Position numbers and translations under genes: made by a program
Notes under the pieces: model-generated
Told to the model about the DNA's origin: nothing
Databases searched by the model: none
Seen by the model: only the letters and a program-made list of their open reading frames with translations
In this document: piece after piece, positions 19,943 through 32,332 of the stretch
How the letters are laid out: each line of letters starts with the position of its first letter
Position numbering within the stretch: the stretch's first letter is position 1
Assembly: GCF_000499845.2 (NCBI RefSeq)
Contig: NC_023758.2
Span: forward strand, 15,332,427 to 15,396,426
Reading direction: 5' to 3'
Length of the DNA stretch: 64,000 nt
From: Phaseolus vulgaris
Taxonomy: Eukaryota; Streptophyta; Magnoliopsida; Fabales; Fabaceae

Positions 19943-22260
19943 TACTCCCCGAGTTGGAGAGAATTCGACCACGAATTCTGGAGACCTACAGAAAAAGGAG
20001 TTAGATCGCTGACATTAAAAGTATGACTACCTAAGAATGTATCAGGCATATCTAACTCATAAGCATTGTCATTAATCCTCTTGAGGATTTGGAAAGGTCC
20101 ATCCCCTCGAGGCATTAGTTTGGACTTCCTTTGAGTAGGAAAACGATCCTTCCTCAAGTGAAGCCAAACCCAATCGCCCTCATCAAACAACAATGCTTTT
20201 CTCCTTTTATTGGCAAGTTCAGCATACTTGCCAACCTTCTTCTCAATTCTCTTCTTGATGTCTTTATGCAAAGTTTTCACAAAAGAAGCCTTTTCATCCC
20301 CATCTTTGCACAAGACATCTCCAAGAAGGGGAATAGGAAGAAGATCAAGAGGTGTTAGGGGGTTAAACCCATAGACAACCTCAAAAGGAGAATGTGAGGT
20401 GGTAGAATTTACTACACGATTATATGCAAATTCAACATGGGGTAGTAAATTCTCCCACACTCTAGGATTCCCCGAAATAAAACATCTCAATAGTTGTCCC
20501 AAAGTTCGATTCACCACCTCGGTTTGACCATCAGTTTGTGGGTGGCAAGTGGTAGAAAATAAAAGCTTAGTTCCAAGCTTGCCCCACAAGGTCTTCCAAA
20601 AGTGACTCAAGAACTTGGGATCTCTATCGGACACTATAGATCTAGGAATCCCATGCAAGCGAACCACTTCTTGGAAGAATAGGTTTGCAATGTAGCATGC
20701 ATCATCCACTTTGTGGCAAGGAATAAAGTGAGCCATCTTTGAAAAACGATCCACTACCACAAAAATGGAGTCCTTTCCCTTTGATGTCTTGGGTAAGCCT
20801 AAGATGAAATCCATAGATATATCTACCCAAGGCATTGAAGGGATAGGAAGAGGAGTATATAGACCATGGGGAAGCATATTAGACTTAGCTTTGCGGCAAG
20901 CTATGCATTTATCACACAAACTATGAACATGTTTATGCATATGAGGCCAAAAGAAATGTTCATGCAACACATCCAAAGTTTTAGCAACCCCAAAATGTCC
21001 CATTAAACCCCCCTCATGAGCTTCTCTAACAAGAGATAATCTAATAGAGCATTGAGGAACACAAAGACGTTTTCCTTTAAAAAGAAAGCCATCTTGTATA
21101 AAAAAATCTTTGTTTCCTCCCTTAAGACACTCTTGATAGATGAGAGAAAAATCAAGGTCATCATGATAAAGTTCCTTAATGTGATCAAAACCAAGATATT
21201 GAGAGCTTAAAAGATTTAGCAAAGTGTATCTTCTAGAAAGAGCATCCGCCACAATGTTTACTTTGCCTTGCTTGTGTTTGATCACATAAGGAAATTGCTC
21301 AATGAATTCCACCCACTTAGCATGCCTCTTGTTAAGCTTGTTTTGGCTTTTAAAATATTTAAGAGATTCATGATCACTATGTATCACAAACTCTTTGGGA
21401 AAAAGATAGTGTTGCCAAGTAAACAAAGCCCTAACAAGTGCATATAATTCTTTATCATAGGTGGAATAATTGAGATGACTTCCCTTCAATTTCTCACTAA
21501 AATAGGCTACGGGGTGGCCCTCTTGAAGGAGAACAACCCCAATACCTATGCTTGAAGCATCACACTCAATCTCAAATGTCTTAGTGGAATTAGGAGGGGC
21601 CAAGATGGGAGCATTAGTCAATTTTTCTTTCAAAGTTTCAAAAGCTTTTTGTTGTGTTTCTCCCCATTGAAAGACCACATCCTTTTTCACTATGTCATTG
21701 AGTGGTGCGGCAATGATACCAAAGTTTGGGACAAATCTTCTATAGAAAGAAGCAAGACCATGAAAACTTCGGACCTCATTCAAAGATTTCGGTGTAGGCC
21801 AATTTTGAATGGCCATCACCTTAGTTTTGTCCACATGGACCCCTTTGCAACTCATAACAAACCCTAGGAATTCTATATGATCAAGAGCAAACATACATTT
21901 AGCAAGATTAGCATACAAATGTTCCTTCCTAAGGGTTTCTAAAACTTGCCTAACATGCAACCTATGGTCATCCAAAGATAAGCTATAAATGAGAATGTCA
22001 TCAAAGTAAACAACAACAAACTTACCAATGAATGGTCTAAGAACATGATGCATGAGGCGCATGAGGGTACTTGGTGCATTAGTTAGACCAAAAGGCATAA
22101 CTAACAACTCATATAAACCAAAGTTGGTCTTAAAAGCCGTCTTCCATTCATCACCCGGTTTGATACGGATTTGATTGTAGCCGCTTTTAAGATCAATCTT
22201 TGAAAAGATTTTTGAACCATGTAATTCATCCAACAAATCATCTAGTCTAGGTATGAGATG
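19753..22260 (-). pseudogene. RT (C-terminal part)-RNase H-integrase of element B
   Basis: A frame of about 835 codons, open to 22302 only because its first 14 codons come from the LTR of C. From [15 protein letters not shown] it gives the RT palm ([21 protein letters not shown]), RNase H ([20 protein letters not shown]), the integrase HHCC finger ([11 protein letters not shown]...CDKCIACRK) and the integrase core with all three acidic positions visible ([23 protein letters not shown]). A GPF module follows ([20 protein letters not shown]). The tail [13 protein letters not shown] is encoded in the 3' LTR. There is no stop, but the RT N-terminus is displaced 5.65 kb by C. Confidence 0.9.
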
Positions 22261-23255
22261 TGATGTGATTCCAATAGCCACATAGAACAAGATTCTTGAC
22301 ATTTTTAGGAATCACCTTGAGCTGGAAAATATAGAGGCACTTTTCTTAGAGTTGGATCATGGTTCTAAGACAAGAACTCACCAATAACTAGTACCAAATC
22401 CCAAACTCATTTGGATGAACCAAATATTGTCAAATTGAATCAACAAAGAGGAAGAATTAAGGAGTACCGAACAGAATTGCATATGAACACATTTCAACCG
22501 AACAAAATGAAATTAAAAGACAAAGAACAAAACATAGGTGCTGGAAAATTAAGAACAGCCGAACCAAAAATGCTCAAGAACACAAGACAACAAGAGTAAT
22601 TGAAAGAGAAGAAAGGAAGGAGAAGAGAGTGCTCATGAAGATGGAAGAATGTTGGATGATCTCGCCACTAGAAGTGTGGAATGCTCCTAGATGAGAGTGA
22701 TGCCGCCACTTGAGGACTCCAATGATCCATCAAGATAAGACTGGAGAAGAAGGCTCCAAAAGCTCTCCAAAGGTCACTCAAAATTTGAGTAGAGTTTTCT
22801 TAGATTAATTCCAATCTGAATTTTACAAAGAGAGCACCTCTATATATAGCCTAAGGTGCTGAAAAATCAAGCTAAAACAATTCAAATTTCCCTCCCAAAG
22901 CTAGCTAAAACCGGCGCCTATTTCAAGCCATGAGGAAGGTGTGACTCCTTCCTTCACTTTGGCACCTCCTATTCTACTTCTACACCTATCTACTAACACA
23001 CCCCCCTAAAGCTCCTAACTAAAGCCTAAAAGATGCTATAACAAAAGAGGTTTCTAAAGTTTCCCTCTAAGCACCTTCAACTAAAGAAACTACAAAAAGA
23101 GAAAATAAATGTCCTCTAGCTCCCAAAGCTTTGAACATGCTTCTTGTAATCCTTTGAGGTGGACTTTGACCTCCATGGGCGTCCTCCATATGTGCCTCCA
23201 CCTCTTCTTGAGCTGATGAGTGGCCTCCATGTTCTCTTGAGCTTGATCTCCATCA
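22261..23255 (-). repeat. 3' LTR of element C
   Basis: 995 bp, TGATGTGATTCC...TCTCCATCA, nearly identical to 26915-27910. Confidence 0.95.
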
Positions 23256-24465
23256 AGATGCCTATACTTAATTGTTAAACCAAAAGGCATAACTAACCAC
23301 TCATATAAACCAAAGTTGGTCTTAAAAGCTGTCTTCCATTCATCACCCGGTTTGATACGGATTTGATTGTAGCCGCTTTTAAGATCAATCTTTGAAAAGA
23401 TTTTTGAACCATGTAATTCATCCAACAAATCATCTAGTCTAGGTATGGGATGCCTATACTTAATGGTTATGTTATTGATGGCCCTACAATTCGAACACAT
23501 TCGCCATGTGCCATCCTTTTTTGGCACTAAGATGATAGGCATAGCACAAGGACTCATGCTATCTTGCACCCACCCTTTCTCAATCAAAGCCTCAACTTGT
23601 TGGCGAATTTCCTTGGTTTCACTTGGATTGGTCCTATATGCTGGACGATTTGGTAAAGAAGAGCCCGGTATCAAATCAATTTGGTGCTCAATCCCTCTCA
23701 AAGGTGGAAGTCCATTTGGAGGATCTTGAAACACATCTTTGAACTCTTCTACCAAATTTTCCAAGCAATGAGGACTATCAACAAGTGATTCTATTCTAAG
23801 AGTTCTAGGGATGGCTAAAAAAAGAGGATGATGAGCCACTATTTCCCTTTCAATGTCACGCCTAGACACAAGGAGTGTAGGCTTAGAACTCTTATCTTTT
23901 TTATCTTTTTCACTCTCCCTCTTTTTCTTCATGATAACTTGGTCTTCATGGACTTCTCTTGGAGAGAGAGATTTTAAAGTAACCTTGTGACCATGGAATT
24001 CAAAAGATAATTTGTTGGTAAAGCCATCATGTAAAACTTTTCTATCAAATTGCCAAGGCCTTCCCAAAAGAACATGAGTGGCTTCCATGGGCACAACATC
24101 ACATAATACCTCATCTTTGTATTTTCCAATGGAGAAATGGATGAGGACTTGTTTATTAACAATTATTTCTCCTACTTCACTAAGCCATTGTAACTTGTAG
24201 GGCTTTGTATGAGAGATAGTAGGCAATCCAAGCTTATCTACTACTCTTGTACTAGCCACATTTGCACAACTACCCCCATCCACTATCAAGGAACAAATGT
24301 TGTTTTGAATAAGACATCTTGTATGGAAAATATTTTCCCTTTGACTTTCATCAAAAGGTTGTGAAACTTGTCCAAGAAGTCTTCTCACAACTAACAAGTC
24401 CCCTTCAAGTGGACATTCGCTCTCTTCCTCACTAGATGCATGAGAATGCAATGAATGCTTTGGAG
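23256..24465 (-). pseudogene. Protease and partial RT of element C
   Basis: The frame from 24451 encodes the gag end, a protease with LIVDGGSCANVASTRVVDKL as active-site region, and RT up to LVMPFGLT. There it jumps to IKYRHLDGDQAQ, the last part of which is LTR sequence (stop at 23090). The jump deletes about 70% of pol. Gag and protease are one frame in B; here a one-base deletion near 24469 separates them. Protease motifs look intact. RT lacks the YFDD motif. Confidence 0.88.
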
Positions 24466-25572
24466 AATCGAATCATGCTCACTAACTACAATGCCCTCAT
24501 GCATGTACATACTTCGTTTGGAAGGACAATTTGCAGCAATATGACCATAACCCATACATTTAAAGCATTTAGTGTTAGATGTTCTAGTGGGAGACTTAGG
24601 TCTAGAAGTTGATGGCTTAGATTCCTTGGGTTTGAAAGAAGAATCTTTGGAAGGATGTTTAGAAAAAGAAGTTTTGTTTCTCCAAGACTTGGAGTAGTAT
24701 CCATCATTGGAAGCATTTTTAAAAGAGTTTTTCTTAGCAAGTTGGGCTTCCACCTTCATTGCAAGATGAACTAAAGAGCCCAATGATGAATACTCTTGTA
24801 ACTCAACAATGTCTTGAATATCCTTCCTAAGACCACTCACAAACCTAGCAACCATGGCTTCTTCACTTTCTTCTAATTCAATTTTAAGCACAAGCGTCTC
24901 AAGCTCCTTATAATATTCATCCACATTTAGCGTGCCTTGTTGAAACCGTTGGAGTGTCAACATGAGGTCTTTCCTAAAATGTGGGGGCACAAACCTAGCG
25001 CGCATATGATCCTTTAAAGAGTTCCAAGAGTCCACGGGAGGACCCTTGTGATAGATAATGTCCTTTACAATTCCATGCCACCATTTCATGGCATAATCAC
25101 TAAACTCTAGGGTGGCTAGCTTGAGCTTATGCTCATCTTGGATCTCATGGATCTCAAAAATTTGTTCACACTTAGCCTCCCAATCTAGATACACATTTGG
25201 ATCACTAGAACCATTAAAACAAGGTAGTTTGACCGAAGGAAGCTTGGACTTTGCATCATGGTAGAAGCCATTGCCGTAGTGAATTCTTTCCCCTTGGTAA
25301 TGATGTCTTTGTCCATGGACTTGGGGTGGAGGTCTCCTTCTCCTATGCTCATCTTCACGGCAAACATCATTTGAAGAAGCTCTAGAAGATGGTCTATGAG
25401 AATGATGTCCATCATGGATAGAAGGAGATGGTCTAGCTTGTTGTACCTCCATCTTTAGCATTTTCTCCTCCAACCGTCTAATTGTTCTTTGAGCTTCATG
25501 TAATTCACCAAGAATTGAAGCTTTGGAAGGAGAATTCTGCTTGTAGGATGCATCACTTGAAAATCCAGCCAT
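24466..25572 (-). CDS. gag of element C
   Basis: Gag from MAGFSSDASYKQNSPSKAS: a coiled-coil N-terminus (LGELHEAQRTIRRLEEKMLK), a His/Arg-rich linker, the gag core (YAMKWWHGIVKDIIYHKGPP, then DEYYKELETLVLKIE) and a CCHC zinc knuckle (CFKCMGYGHIAANC) near residue 340. It runs off frame after VVSEHDS because of a one-base deletion (about 24469), adding ~25 foreign residues before a stop at 24391. The particle-forming part looks complete. Confidence 0.88.
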
Positions 25573-26896
25573 TGGTAATTAAAAACAGCAAACACACAAA
25601 AACAGCAAACAAGTTAAAAATTAGCAAAAACAGTGAGCTTATGGCAATGAAACTGCCGAAGTGAACTAAGGCTGAAAAGATATCACTCTCAAAGAAATAA
25701 TGTTCTTGCACCAATCTGATCTTGAGGCCTTGGAATCCTCAAATGAAATATGTCAAAGCCAGCACACCAATCTTAAGAGCAAACCACCACAAAACCAAAG
25801 AAACAATAAAGACAAACAAGAAAAGGTATAAGCAAGGAAAGGTAATTGCAAAAGGAATACTATATGTAAGACAAACTCAAAGAGTAAGAATGAAAGACAA
25901 TCAAGAAAATAAAGAACTCAATGAGAAAAGTAGGCACACAAAAGAATACCTAAGGAAAAGCACTAGAGTAGATGAAGAAAACAAAAAATTTAGCTACTGG
26001 AATTTTTTTTTTTTTATGCAAACTGTGCTTGATATTCACTGATTTAACTGGAACGTTGTAGAGCGAACTGGATTATGAAATTTATACCACAGAAACTTCA
26101 AGATGTTAACTCAATAATGGCACTGGAATCAATTAAAAACAGTAAGCCAATTGAGAGAAATAAATTTTTTAAAATCGCTGCCAGATTACCGTATTTTTTT
26201 TCGGCAGGAATGTACACTTTTTTTATTTTATTTATCATTTTTTGTGTACTTCATATTTTTGAATGATTCTTTTTTCTATTCTTTTCTAACACTTTGAATA
26301 TCTCAAATCCAGAATTTCAGAATTTTACAGTACGTAAATCAATTGCAATAAGGAAAAACAGTAAGCACTCTTTTCAGAAACAGAGGAATCCTAATAGGAA
26401 TAAAAAAACAGAATGATGAACTAGCAAAGACATAATAGAAAATGATGTATTGGAACTTGTATAGGTCTAGAATACAAGTATGAACTCAATTCTAAAAAGA
26501 AAATGCACAAAGGATCAACATCAATTCAGAAAATTATATGACACCAAAGCAAGAAACAATCAAAACAATAAAAGTACTACTAGAAGTAATGACATATATG
26601 GAATAACATGACTAAGACAAAACTTGACATGATTCAAAAATTAAAAGACACAACACAAATTGTAACAAGTGAAAGGAAGCTTAAGGTAAACTCTAGGAAG
26701 GATAATACCATTCCAAAAGAGCAACCATAGTCATAAGAATTATGAGTGCCATAAACCTTTCCACAAACACTTGGAGCAAAAGAAAAACAGCAAGAATACT
26801 CAATTAAAATTCTAAAACAGAAACTTAAATTGCAAGAAAATAAAGAGCTCTTGAAATAAAAGTGCACACAACTCAACAATTAAACAAGAAGAACCT
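25573..26896 (-). other. Leader of element C
   Basis: A 1.3-kb AT-rich untranslated region between PBS and gag, a near match to 29929-30982 of B. It includes a T-rich tract at 26006-26016 and TTTTTTTCGGCAGGAATGTACAC-like sequence near 26190 that is also present, diverged, in the E leader. No coding frame is seen. Confidence 0.7.
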
Positions 26897-26912
26897 AAGA
26901 CTCATGATACCA
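26897..26912 (-). other. Primer binding site of element C
   Basis: The minus strand reads TGGTATCATGAGTCTT two bases inside the 5' LTR, similar to the initiator-Met tRNA PBS. Confidence 0.75.
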
Positions 26913-26914
26913 CA

Positions 26915-27910
26915 TGATGTGATTCCAATAGCCACATAGAACAAGATTCTTGACATTTTTAGGAATCACCTTGAGCTGGAAAATATAGAGGCACTTTTCT
27001 TAGAGTTGGATCATGGTTCTAAGACAAGAACTCACCAATAACTAGTACCAAATCCCAAACTCATTTGGATGAACCAAATATTGTCAAATTGAATCAACAA
27101 AGAGGAAGAATTAAGGAGTACCGAACAGAATTGCATAAGAACACATTTCAACCGAACAAAATGAAATTAAAAGACAAAGAACAAAACATAGGTGCTGGAA
27201 AATTAAGAACAGCCGAACCAAAAATGCTCAAGAACACAAGACAACAAGAGTAATTGAAAGAGAAGAAAGGAAGGAGAAGAGAGTGCTCATGAAGATGGAA
27301 GAATGTTGGATGATCTCGCCACTAAAAGTGTGGAATGCTCCTAGATGAGAGTGATGCCGCCACTTGAGGACTCCAATGATCCATCAAGATAAGACTAGAG
27401 AAGAAGGCTCCAAAAGCTCTCCAAAGGTCACTCAAAATTTGAGTAGAGTTTTCTTAGATTAATTCCAATCTGAATTTTACAAAGAGAGCACCTCTATATA
27501 TAGCCTAAGGTGCTGAAAAAGCAAGCTAAAACAATTCAAATTTCCCTCCCAAAGCTAGCTAAAACCGGCGCCTATTTCAAGCCATGAGGAAGGTGTGACT
27601 CCTTCCTTCACTTTGGCACCTCCTATTCTACTTCTACACCTATCTACTAACACACCCCCCTAAAGCTCCTAACTAAAGCCTAAAAGATGCTATAACAAAA
27701 GAGGTTTCTAAAGTTTCCCTCTAAGCACCTTCAACTAAAGAAACTACAAAAAGAGAAAATAAATGTCCTCTAGCTCCCAAAGCTTTGAACATGCTTCTTG
27801 TAATCCTTTGAGGTGGACTTTGACCTCCATGGGCGTCCTCCATTTGTGCCTCCACCTCTTCTTGAGCTTGATGAGTGGCCTCCATGTTCTCTTGAGCTTG
27901 ATCTCCATCA
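26915..27910 (-). repeat. 5' LTR of element C
   Basis: 996 bp, TG...CA, with PBS at its left. Its right end abuts element B at the AGATG duplication. Confidence 0.95.
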
Positions 27911-29928
27911 AGATGCCTATACTTAATTGTTATGTTATTGATGGCCCTACATTCCGAACACATTCGCCATGTGCCATCCTCTTTTGGCACTAAGATGATA
28001 GGCATAGCACAAGGACTCATGCTATCTTGCACCCACCCTTTCTCAATCAAAGCCTCAACTTGTTGGCGAATTTCCTTGGTTTCACTTGGATTGGTCCTAT
28101 ATGCTGGACGGTTTGGTGAAGAAGAGCCCGGTATCAAATCAATTTGGTGCTCAATCCCTCTCAAAGGTGGAAGTCCATTTGGAGGATCTTGAAACACATC
28201 TTGAAACTCTTCTACCAAATTTTCCAAGCAATGAGGACTATCAACAAGTGATTCTACTCTAAGAGTTCTAGGGATGGCTAAGAAAAGAGGATGATGAGCC
28301 ACTATTTCCCTTTCAATGTCACGCCTAGACACAAGGAGTGTAGGCTTAGAACTCTTATCTTTTTTATCTTTTTCACTCTCCCTCTTTTTCTTCATGATAA
28401 CTTGGTCCTCATGGACTTCTCTTGGAGAGAGAGATTTTAAAGTAACCTTGTGACCATGGACTTTAAAAGAAAGTTTGTTGGTAAAGCCATCATGAAAAAC
28501 TTTTCTATCAAATTGCCAAGGCCTTCCCAAAAGAACATGAGTGGCTTCCATGGGCACAACATCACATAATACCTCATCTTTGTATTTTCCAATGGAGAAA
28601 TGGATGAGGACTTGTTTATTGACAACTATTTCTCCTACTATCAAAGAGCAAATGTTGTTTTGAATAAGACATCTTGTATGGAAAATATTTTCCCTTTGAC
28701 TTTCATCAAAAGGTTGTGAAACTTGTCCAAGAAGTCTTCTCACAACTAACAAATCCCCTTCAAGTGGACATTCACTCTCTTCCTCACAAGATGCACTAGA
28801 ATGCAATGAATGCTTAGGAGAATCCGAATCATGCTCACTCACTACAATGCCTTCATGCATGTACATACTTCGTTTGGAAGGGCAATTAGCAGCTATATGA
28901 CCATAACCCATGCATTTAAAACATTTAGTATTAGACGTTCTAGTGGGTGATTTAGGCCTAGAGGTAGATGGCTTAGTTTCCTTGGGTTTGAAAGAAGACT
29001 CTTTGGAAGGAAATTTAGAAAAAGACTTTTTGTTTCTCCAAGACTTGTTGTAGTAACCATCATTGGGAGCATTTTTGAAAGAATTTTTCTTAGCAAGTTG
29101 GGCTTCCACCTTCATTGCAAGATGAACTAAAGAACCCAATGATGAATACTCTTGTAACTCAACAATGTCTTGAATATCCTTCCTAAGTCCACTCACAAAC
29201 CTAGCAATCATAGCTTCCTCACTTTCTTCTAATTCAATTTTAAGCTCAAGCGTCTCTAGCTCCTTATAGTATTCATCCACATTTAGCGTGCCTTGTTGAA
29301 ACCGTTGGAGTCTCAACATGAGGTCTTTCCTAAAATGTGGGGGTACAAATCTAGCGTGCATGTGATCCTTTAAAGAGTTCCAAGAGTCCACGGGAGGACC
29401 CTTGTGATAGATAATGTCCTTTACAACACCATGCCACCATTTCATGGCATAATCACTAAACTCTAAGGTGGCTAGCTTAAGCTTATGCTCATCTTGGATC
29501 TCATGGATCTCAAAAATTTGTTCACACTTAGCCTCCCAATCTAAATATACATTAGGATCACTAGAGCCATTAAAACAAGGAAGCTTGACCGAAGGAAGCC
29601 TAGACTTTGCATCTTGATAGAAGCCATTGCCGTAGTGATGTCTTTCCCCTTGATGATGAGGTTTTTGTCCATGAAATTGTGGTGGATTCCTCCTTCTCCT
29701 ATGCTCTTCTTCACGACCAAAATCATTTGAAGAGGCTCTTGAAGATGGTCTATGAGAATGATGCCCATCATGGATAGAAGGAGATGGCCTAGCTTGTTGG
29801 ACCTCCATCTTTTGCATTTTGTCTTCCAAGCGTCTAATAGTTCTTTGTGCTTCATGTAATTCACCAAGGATTGAAGCTTTGGAAGGAGAATTCTGCTTGT
29901 AGGATGCATCACTTGAAAATCCAGCCAT
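27911..29928 (-). pseudogene. gag-protease-RT (N-terminal part) of element B
   Basis: A single frame from MAGFSSDASYKQNS: gag core, CCHC knuckle (CFKCMGYGHIAANC), protease region and RT start up to NNITIKYRH, where C's LTR interrupts it. The frame then reads into the LTR to 27721, which is not real pol. Compared with C, about 39 codons are missing between NICSLIV and GEIVVNKQ (DNA near 28638). This removes the DGGSC protease active site. Gag looks whole. With the part at 19753-22260 it once formed a single gag-pol frame. Confidence 0.9.
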
Positions 29929-30982
29929 TTGAAATTAAAAACAGCAAACACACAAAACAGCAAACAAGTCAAGAAACAAAATTAGCAAAAACAGTGAGTG
30001 TTTTAAGCAAAAATGCCGAAGTGAATTGAGGCAGAAAATAGGTCACTCTCAAAGAAATAATGTCCTTGCACCAATCTGATCTTGAGGTCTTGGAAACCTC
30101 AAATGATATATGTCAAAGCAAGCACACCAATCTCAAAGCCAACCACCACAAAACCAATGAAGCAATAAAAACAAACAAGAAAAAGTATAAGCAAAGAAAG
30201 GCTGGAACAAAAGGAAAACTAGATGTTTGACAAACTCAAAGATTAATGAACAAAAGACAAGCAAGAAAATTAAAGAACTCAATGAGAAAGTAGGCACACA
30301 AAAGAATACTTAAGGAAAAACACTAGAGTAGATGAAGAAAACAAAAATTTAGCTACTGGAAATTTTTTTTTTTATGCAAACTGTGCTTGATGTTCACTGA
30401 TTTAACTGGAATGATATAGAGCGAACTGGATTATGAAATTTAAACCACAGAAACTTCAAGATGTTAAATCAATAATGGCACTGGAATCACTTAAAAATAG
30501 TAAGCCAATTAATTGAGATAAATTTTTCAAAATCGCTGCCAGATTACCGTATTTTTTTCGACAGAATTGTACACTTTTTTTATTTTATTTATCATTTTTT
30601 GTGTACTTTGAATTTTTGAGTACTTCTTTTTTCTATGCTTTTATAACACTTTGAATAACACAAATCCAGAATTTCAGAATTTTCCAGTGAGTAAATCAAT
30701 TGCAATAAGGAAAAACAGTAAGCACGTTTTCAGAAACAGAGGAATCCTAATAGGAATGGAAAAACAGAATTATGAACTAGCAAAGACATAATGGAAAATG
30801 ATGTATAGGAACTTGTATAGGTCTAGAATACAAGCATGAACTCAATCTAAAACAAAAATGCACAAAGGATCAAGTATGAAACTCAGAAAATTATATGACA
30901 CCAAAGCAGGAAACAACAAATTCAATAAAGGTACTACAAGAAGTGATGACAATTATGGAAAAACAAGACTAAGACAAAACTT
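29929..30982 (-). other. Partial leader of element B
   Basis: Homologous to C's leader until the sequence AAAACTTG near 30982, where similarity stops. The PBS and 5' LTR of B are lost. Confidence 0.75.
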
Positions 30983-31008
30983 GTATCAAACCGGGTGATA
31001 CAAGTTTT
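30976..31008. repeat. 13-bp perfect inverted repeat at the broken end of B
   Basis: AAAACTTGTATCA (30976-30988) and its exact reverse complement (30996-31008) are separated by AACCGGG. Homology between B and C ends within the left arm. Part of the arm (AAAACTTGTAT) recurs near 31044. Probably a fold-back scar of deletion repair, though a hairpin of another origin cannot be excluded. Confidence 0.7.
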
Positions 31009-32332
31009 AAGAATTTTCCTTTTAAGCTCTATAGTGTCCGTATCAAAACTTGTATTTGACAATTATTACATTCTCATGAATCTAGCTCTCAAGATCATGA
31101 TTCTTTTGGGGAAGAAAGTCTTAGGATAAACGAATATCATCAACCATTCCCTAGGAGAGCTAGAAAAGAAGACAAGAAAACCTAAAGGAGGTTAAGGTAG
31201 AGCTACCTCATTTCTATGGAAAAGAAGATGTAGAAACATATCTATATTGGGAGATGAAGGTAGATCAATTGTTTGCTTGCAACCATGTGAGTGAAGAAAA
31301 GAAAGTACCCTTAGCTACCTTAAGTTTTCAAGGTGATGCTATGTATTGGTGGAATGCCCTAAGAAGAGAGAGACATCTCCACAAGAGTTTTTAAAAGGAA
31401 AATTATTTTGGTCACCCATGAGAAACGATGTTCAAAGACATTACCCTATATGCATTTCTTGTTTTAAAACTAAAACTAAGGAAATGTCTCATGAACTCTA
31501 TACTCCTTCACATTTTGCAAATCTTCCATGGGAAGATATAAGCCTAAATTTTATATTAGAGCTTCCTTGGACAACAAAAGGTTTTGATTCCATTTTTATG
31601 GATAAGCTCTTCTCTAGAGAAGTAATAGGACTTTCTAGTTTATCTCCAAGCATAGTATTGAAAAGAGCTCCAAAATTTGAAAACCATTTTTTGAGGATGC
31701 TTTTAGAAAAACTTGGAACTAAGTTGTACTCTTCAAATTCTTATCATCCTCAAAAGAATGGTCAAAATGAAATTGAAAACATAGCTCTTTCTACTATGCC
31801 TAGAGTAATCATAAAAGGCAAACACAACTCTAGAGATGAGCATGCATACAATAAAGTAGTTCACAAAACTACTTATATTTCTACATTTGAGGTTGTATGT
31901 GGGCTTAATCCTTTTTCTCTTTTTGAGTTGTTACCATTTCCTAAAGGATTTGTGCCTAAGGAAAAAGTAACAAAATTGAAAATTTTAAAATGCATAAGAG
32001 GATTAGAGAACACAAACAACGACCAAAAGAGAAATATTGTAAAAAGTTGCCAAAAACAAAAGAAAAACAAAAATGGCAACTTCATAAAATTGATTTTTAT
32101 ATAACTGCTTCAACTAACTCAGTTGCTTTATTTGATAATTCCCCTAGATGGACGTTTGATCTGGGAGGACAAGCATAGTTGAAGAAGCAAGATGCTGCTA
32201 TCTGTAGATCTGAGGATAGATCTTCTCAAGAAGGAGGAGATGATGGACACCATCCAGCCACATCCATCCCCCTAGCCATGAAGAAGAAGAAGCAATGGAT
32301 TTGAGGACAAATCCTTTTCAAGAGGGAGGGGA
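31009..32332 (+). pseudogene. Element E remainder: gag fragment fused to integrase
   Basis: From about 31074 the plus strand encodes a degenerate gag piece (matching ESLKMNEYYQP... of element G), ending in YWWNALRRERH at about 31370. It is then joined directly to integrase (FLKGKLFWSPMRNDVQRHYP, HHCC finger ICISC; frame 31346-32104). The protease, RT and RNase H are deleted. In the integrase core the acidic sites are altered (ISLNFILEL for the usual MDFILG; SIVLKRAPKF for SDRDPKF), so it is dead. 32105-32332 is 3' non-coding DNA with two purine tracts. Confidence 0.8.
32231..32332 (+). other. Duplicated polypurine tract of element E
   Basis: AAGAAGGAGGAGA followed by TGATGGAC (to 32248) and AAGAGGGAGGGGA followed by the true LTR start TGATGGAAG at 32333. 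Both are preceded by similar TCTTCTCAAG / CCTTTTCAAG sequence, about 92 bp apart. The second is the working PPT position. Confidence 0.7.

Larger units (their letters stand above)
22261..27910 (-). mobile_element. Element C: young, internally deleted gypsy nested in B
   Basis: 5650-bp minus-strand element with LTRs at 22261-23255 and 26915-27910, which differ by eye at only about half a dozen sites. TSD AGATG (22256-22260 and 27911-27915) interrupts B's RT codons. It has PBS, leader, gag, protease and the start of RT, but the rest of RT, RNase H, integrase and the PPT region are gone. The left LTR is followed instead by a 22-bp copy of the sequence that flanks the right LTR. Non-autonomous as it stands. 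Confidence 0.92.
18894..30982 (-). mobile_element. Element B: chromovirus-like gypsy, 5' truncated, split by element C
   Basis: Minus-strand element in two parts, 18894-22260 and 27911-30982, with C between them. It has a 3' LTR (18894-19942), PPT, pol and gag, but the 5' LTR and PBS are missing: homology to C's leader stops at about 30982. It was inserted in element E's gag. Pol features (iMet-type PBS in the sister element C, the [17 protein letters not shown] motif, ORF ending inside the LTR) suggest a chromovirus of the CRM/Reina branch. That assignment is from memory and moderate. Confidence 0.85.

Noticed and set aside
19753..22302. Start Met at 22302 as a true pol start
   Set aside because: The first 14 codons are LTR sequence of the inserted element C. 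The real upstream coding DNA continues at 27911.
27721..29928. 735-codon frame as an intact gag-pol protein
   Set aside because: It is a fusion of B's gag-protease-RT start with C's LTR, lacking the protease active site and RT core.
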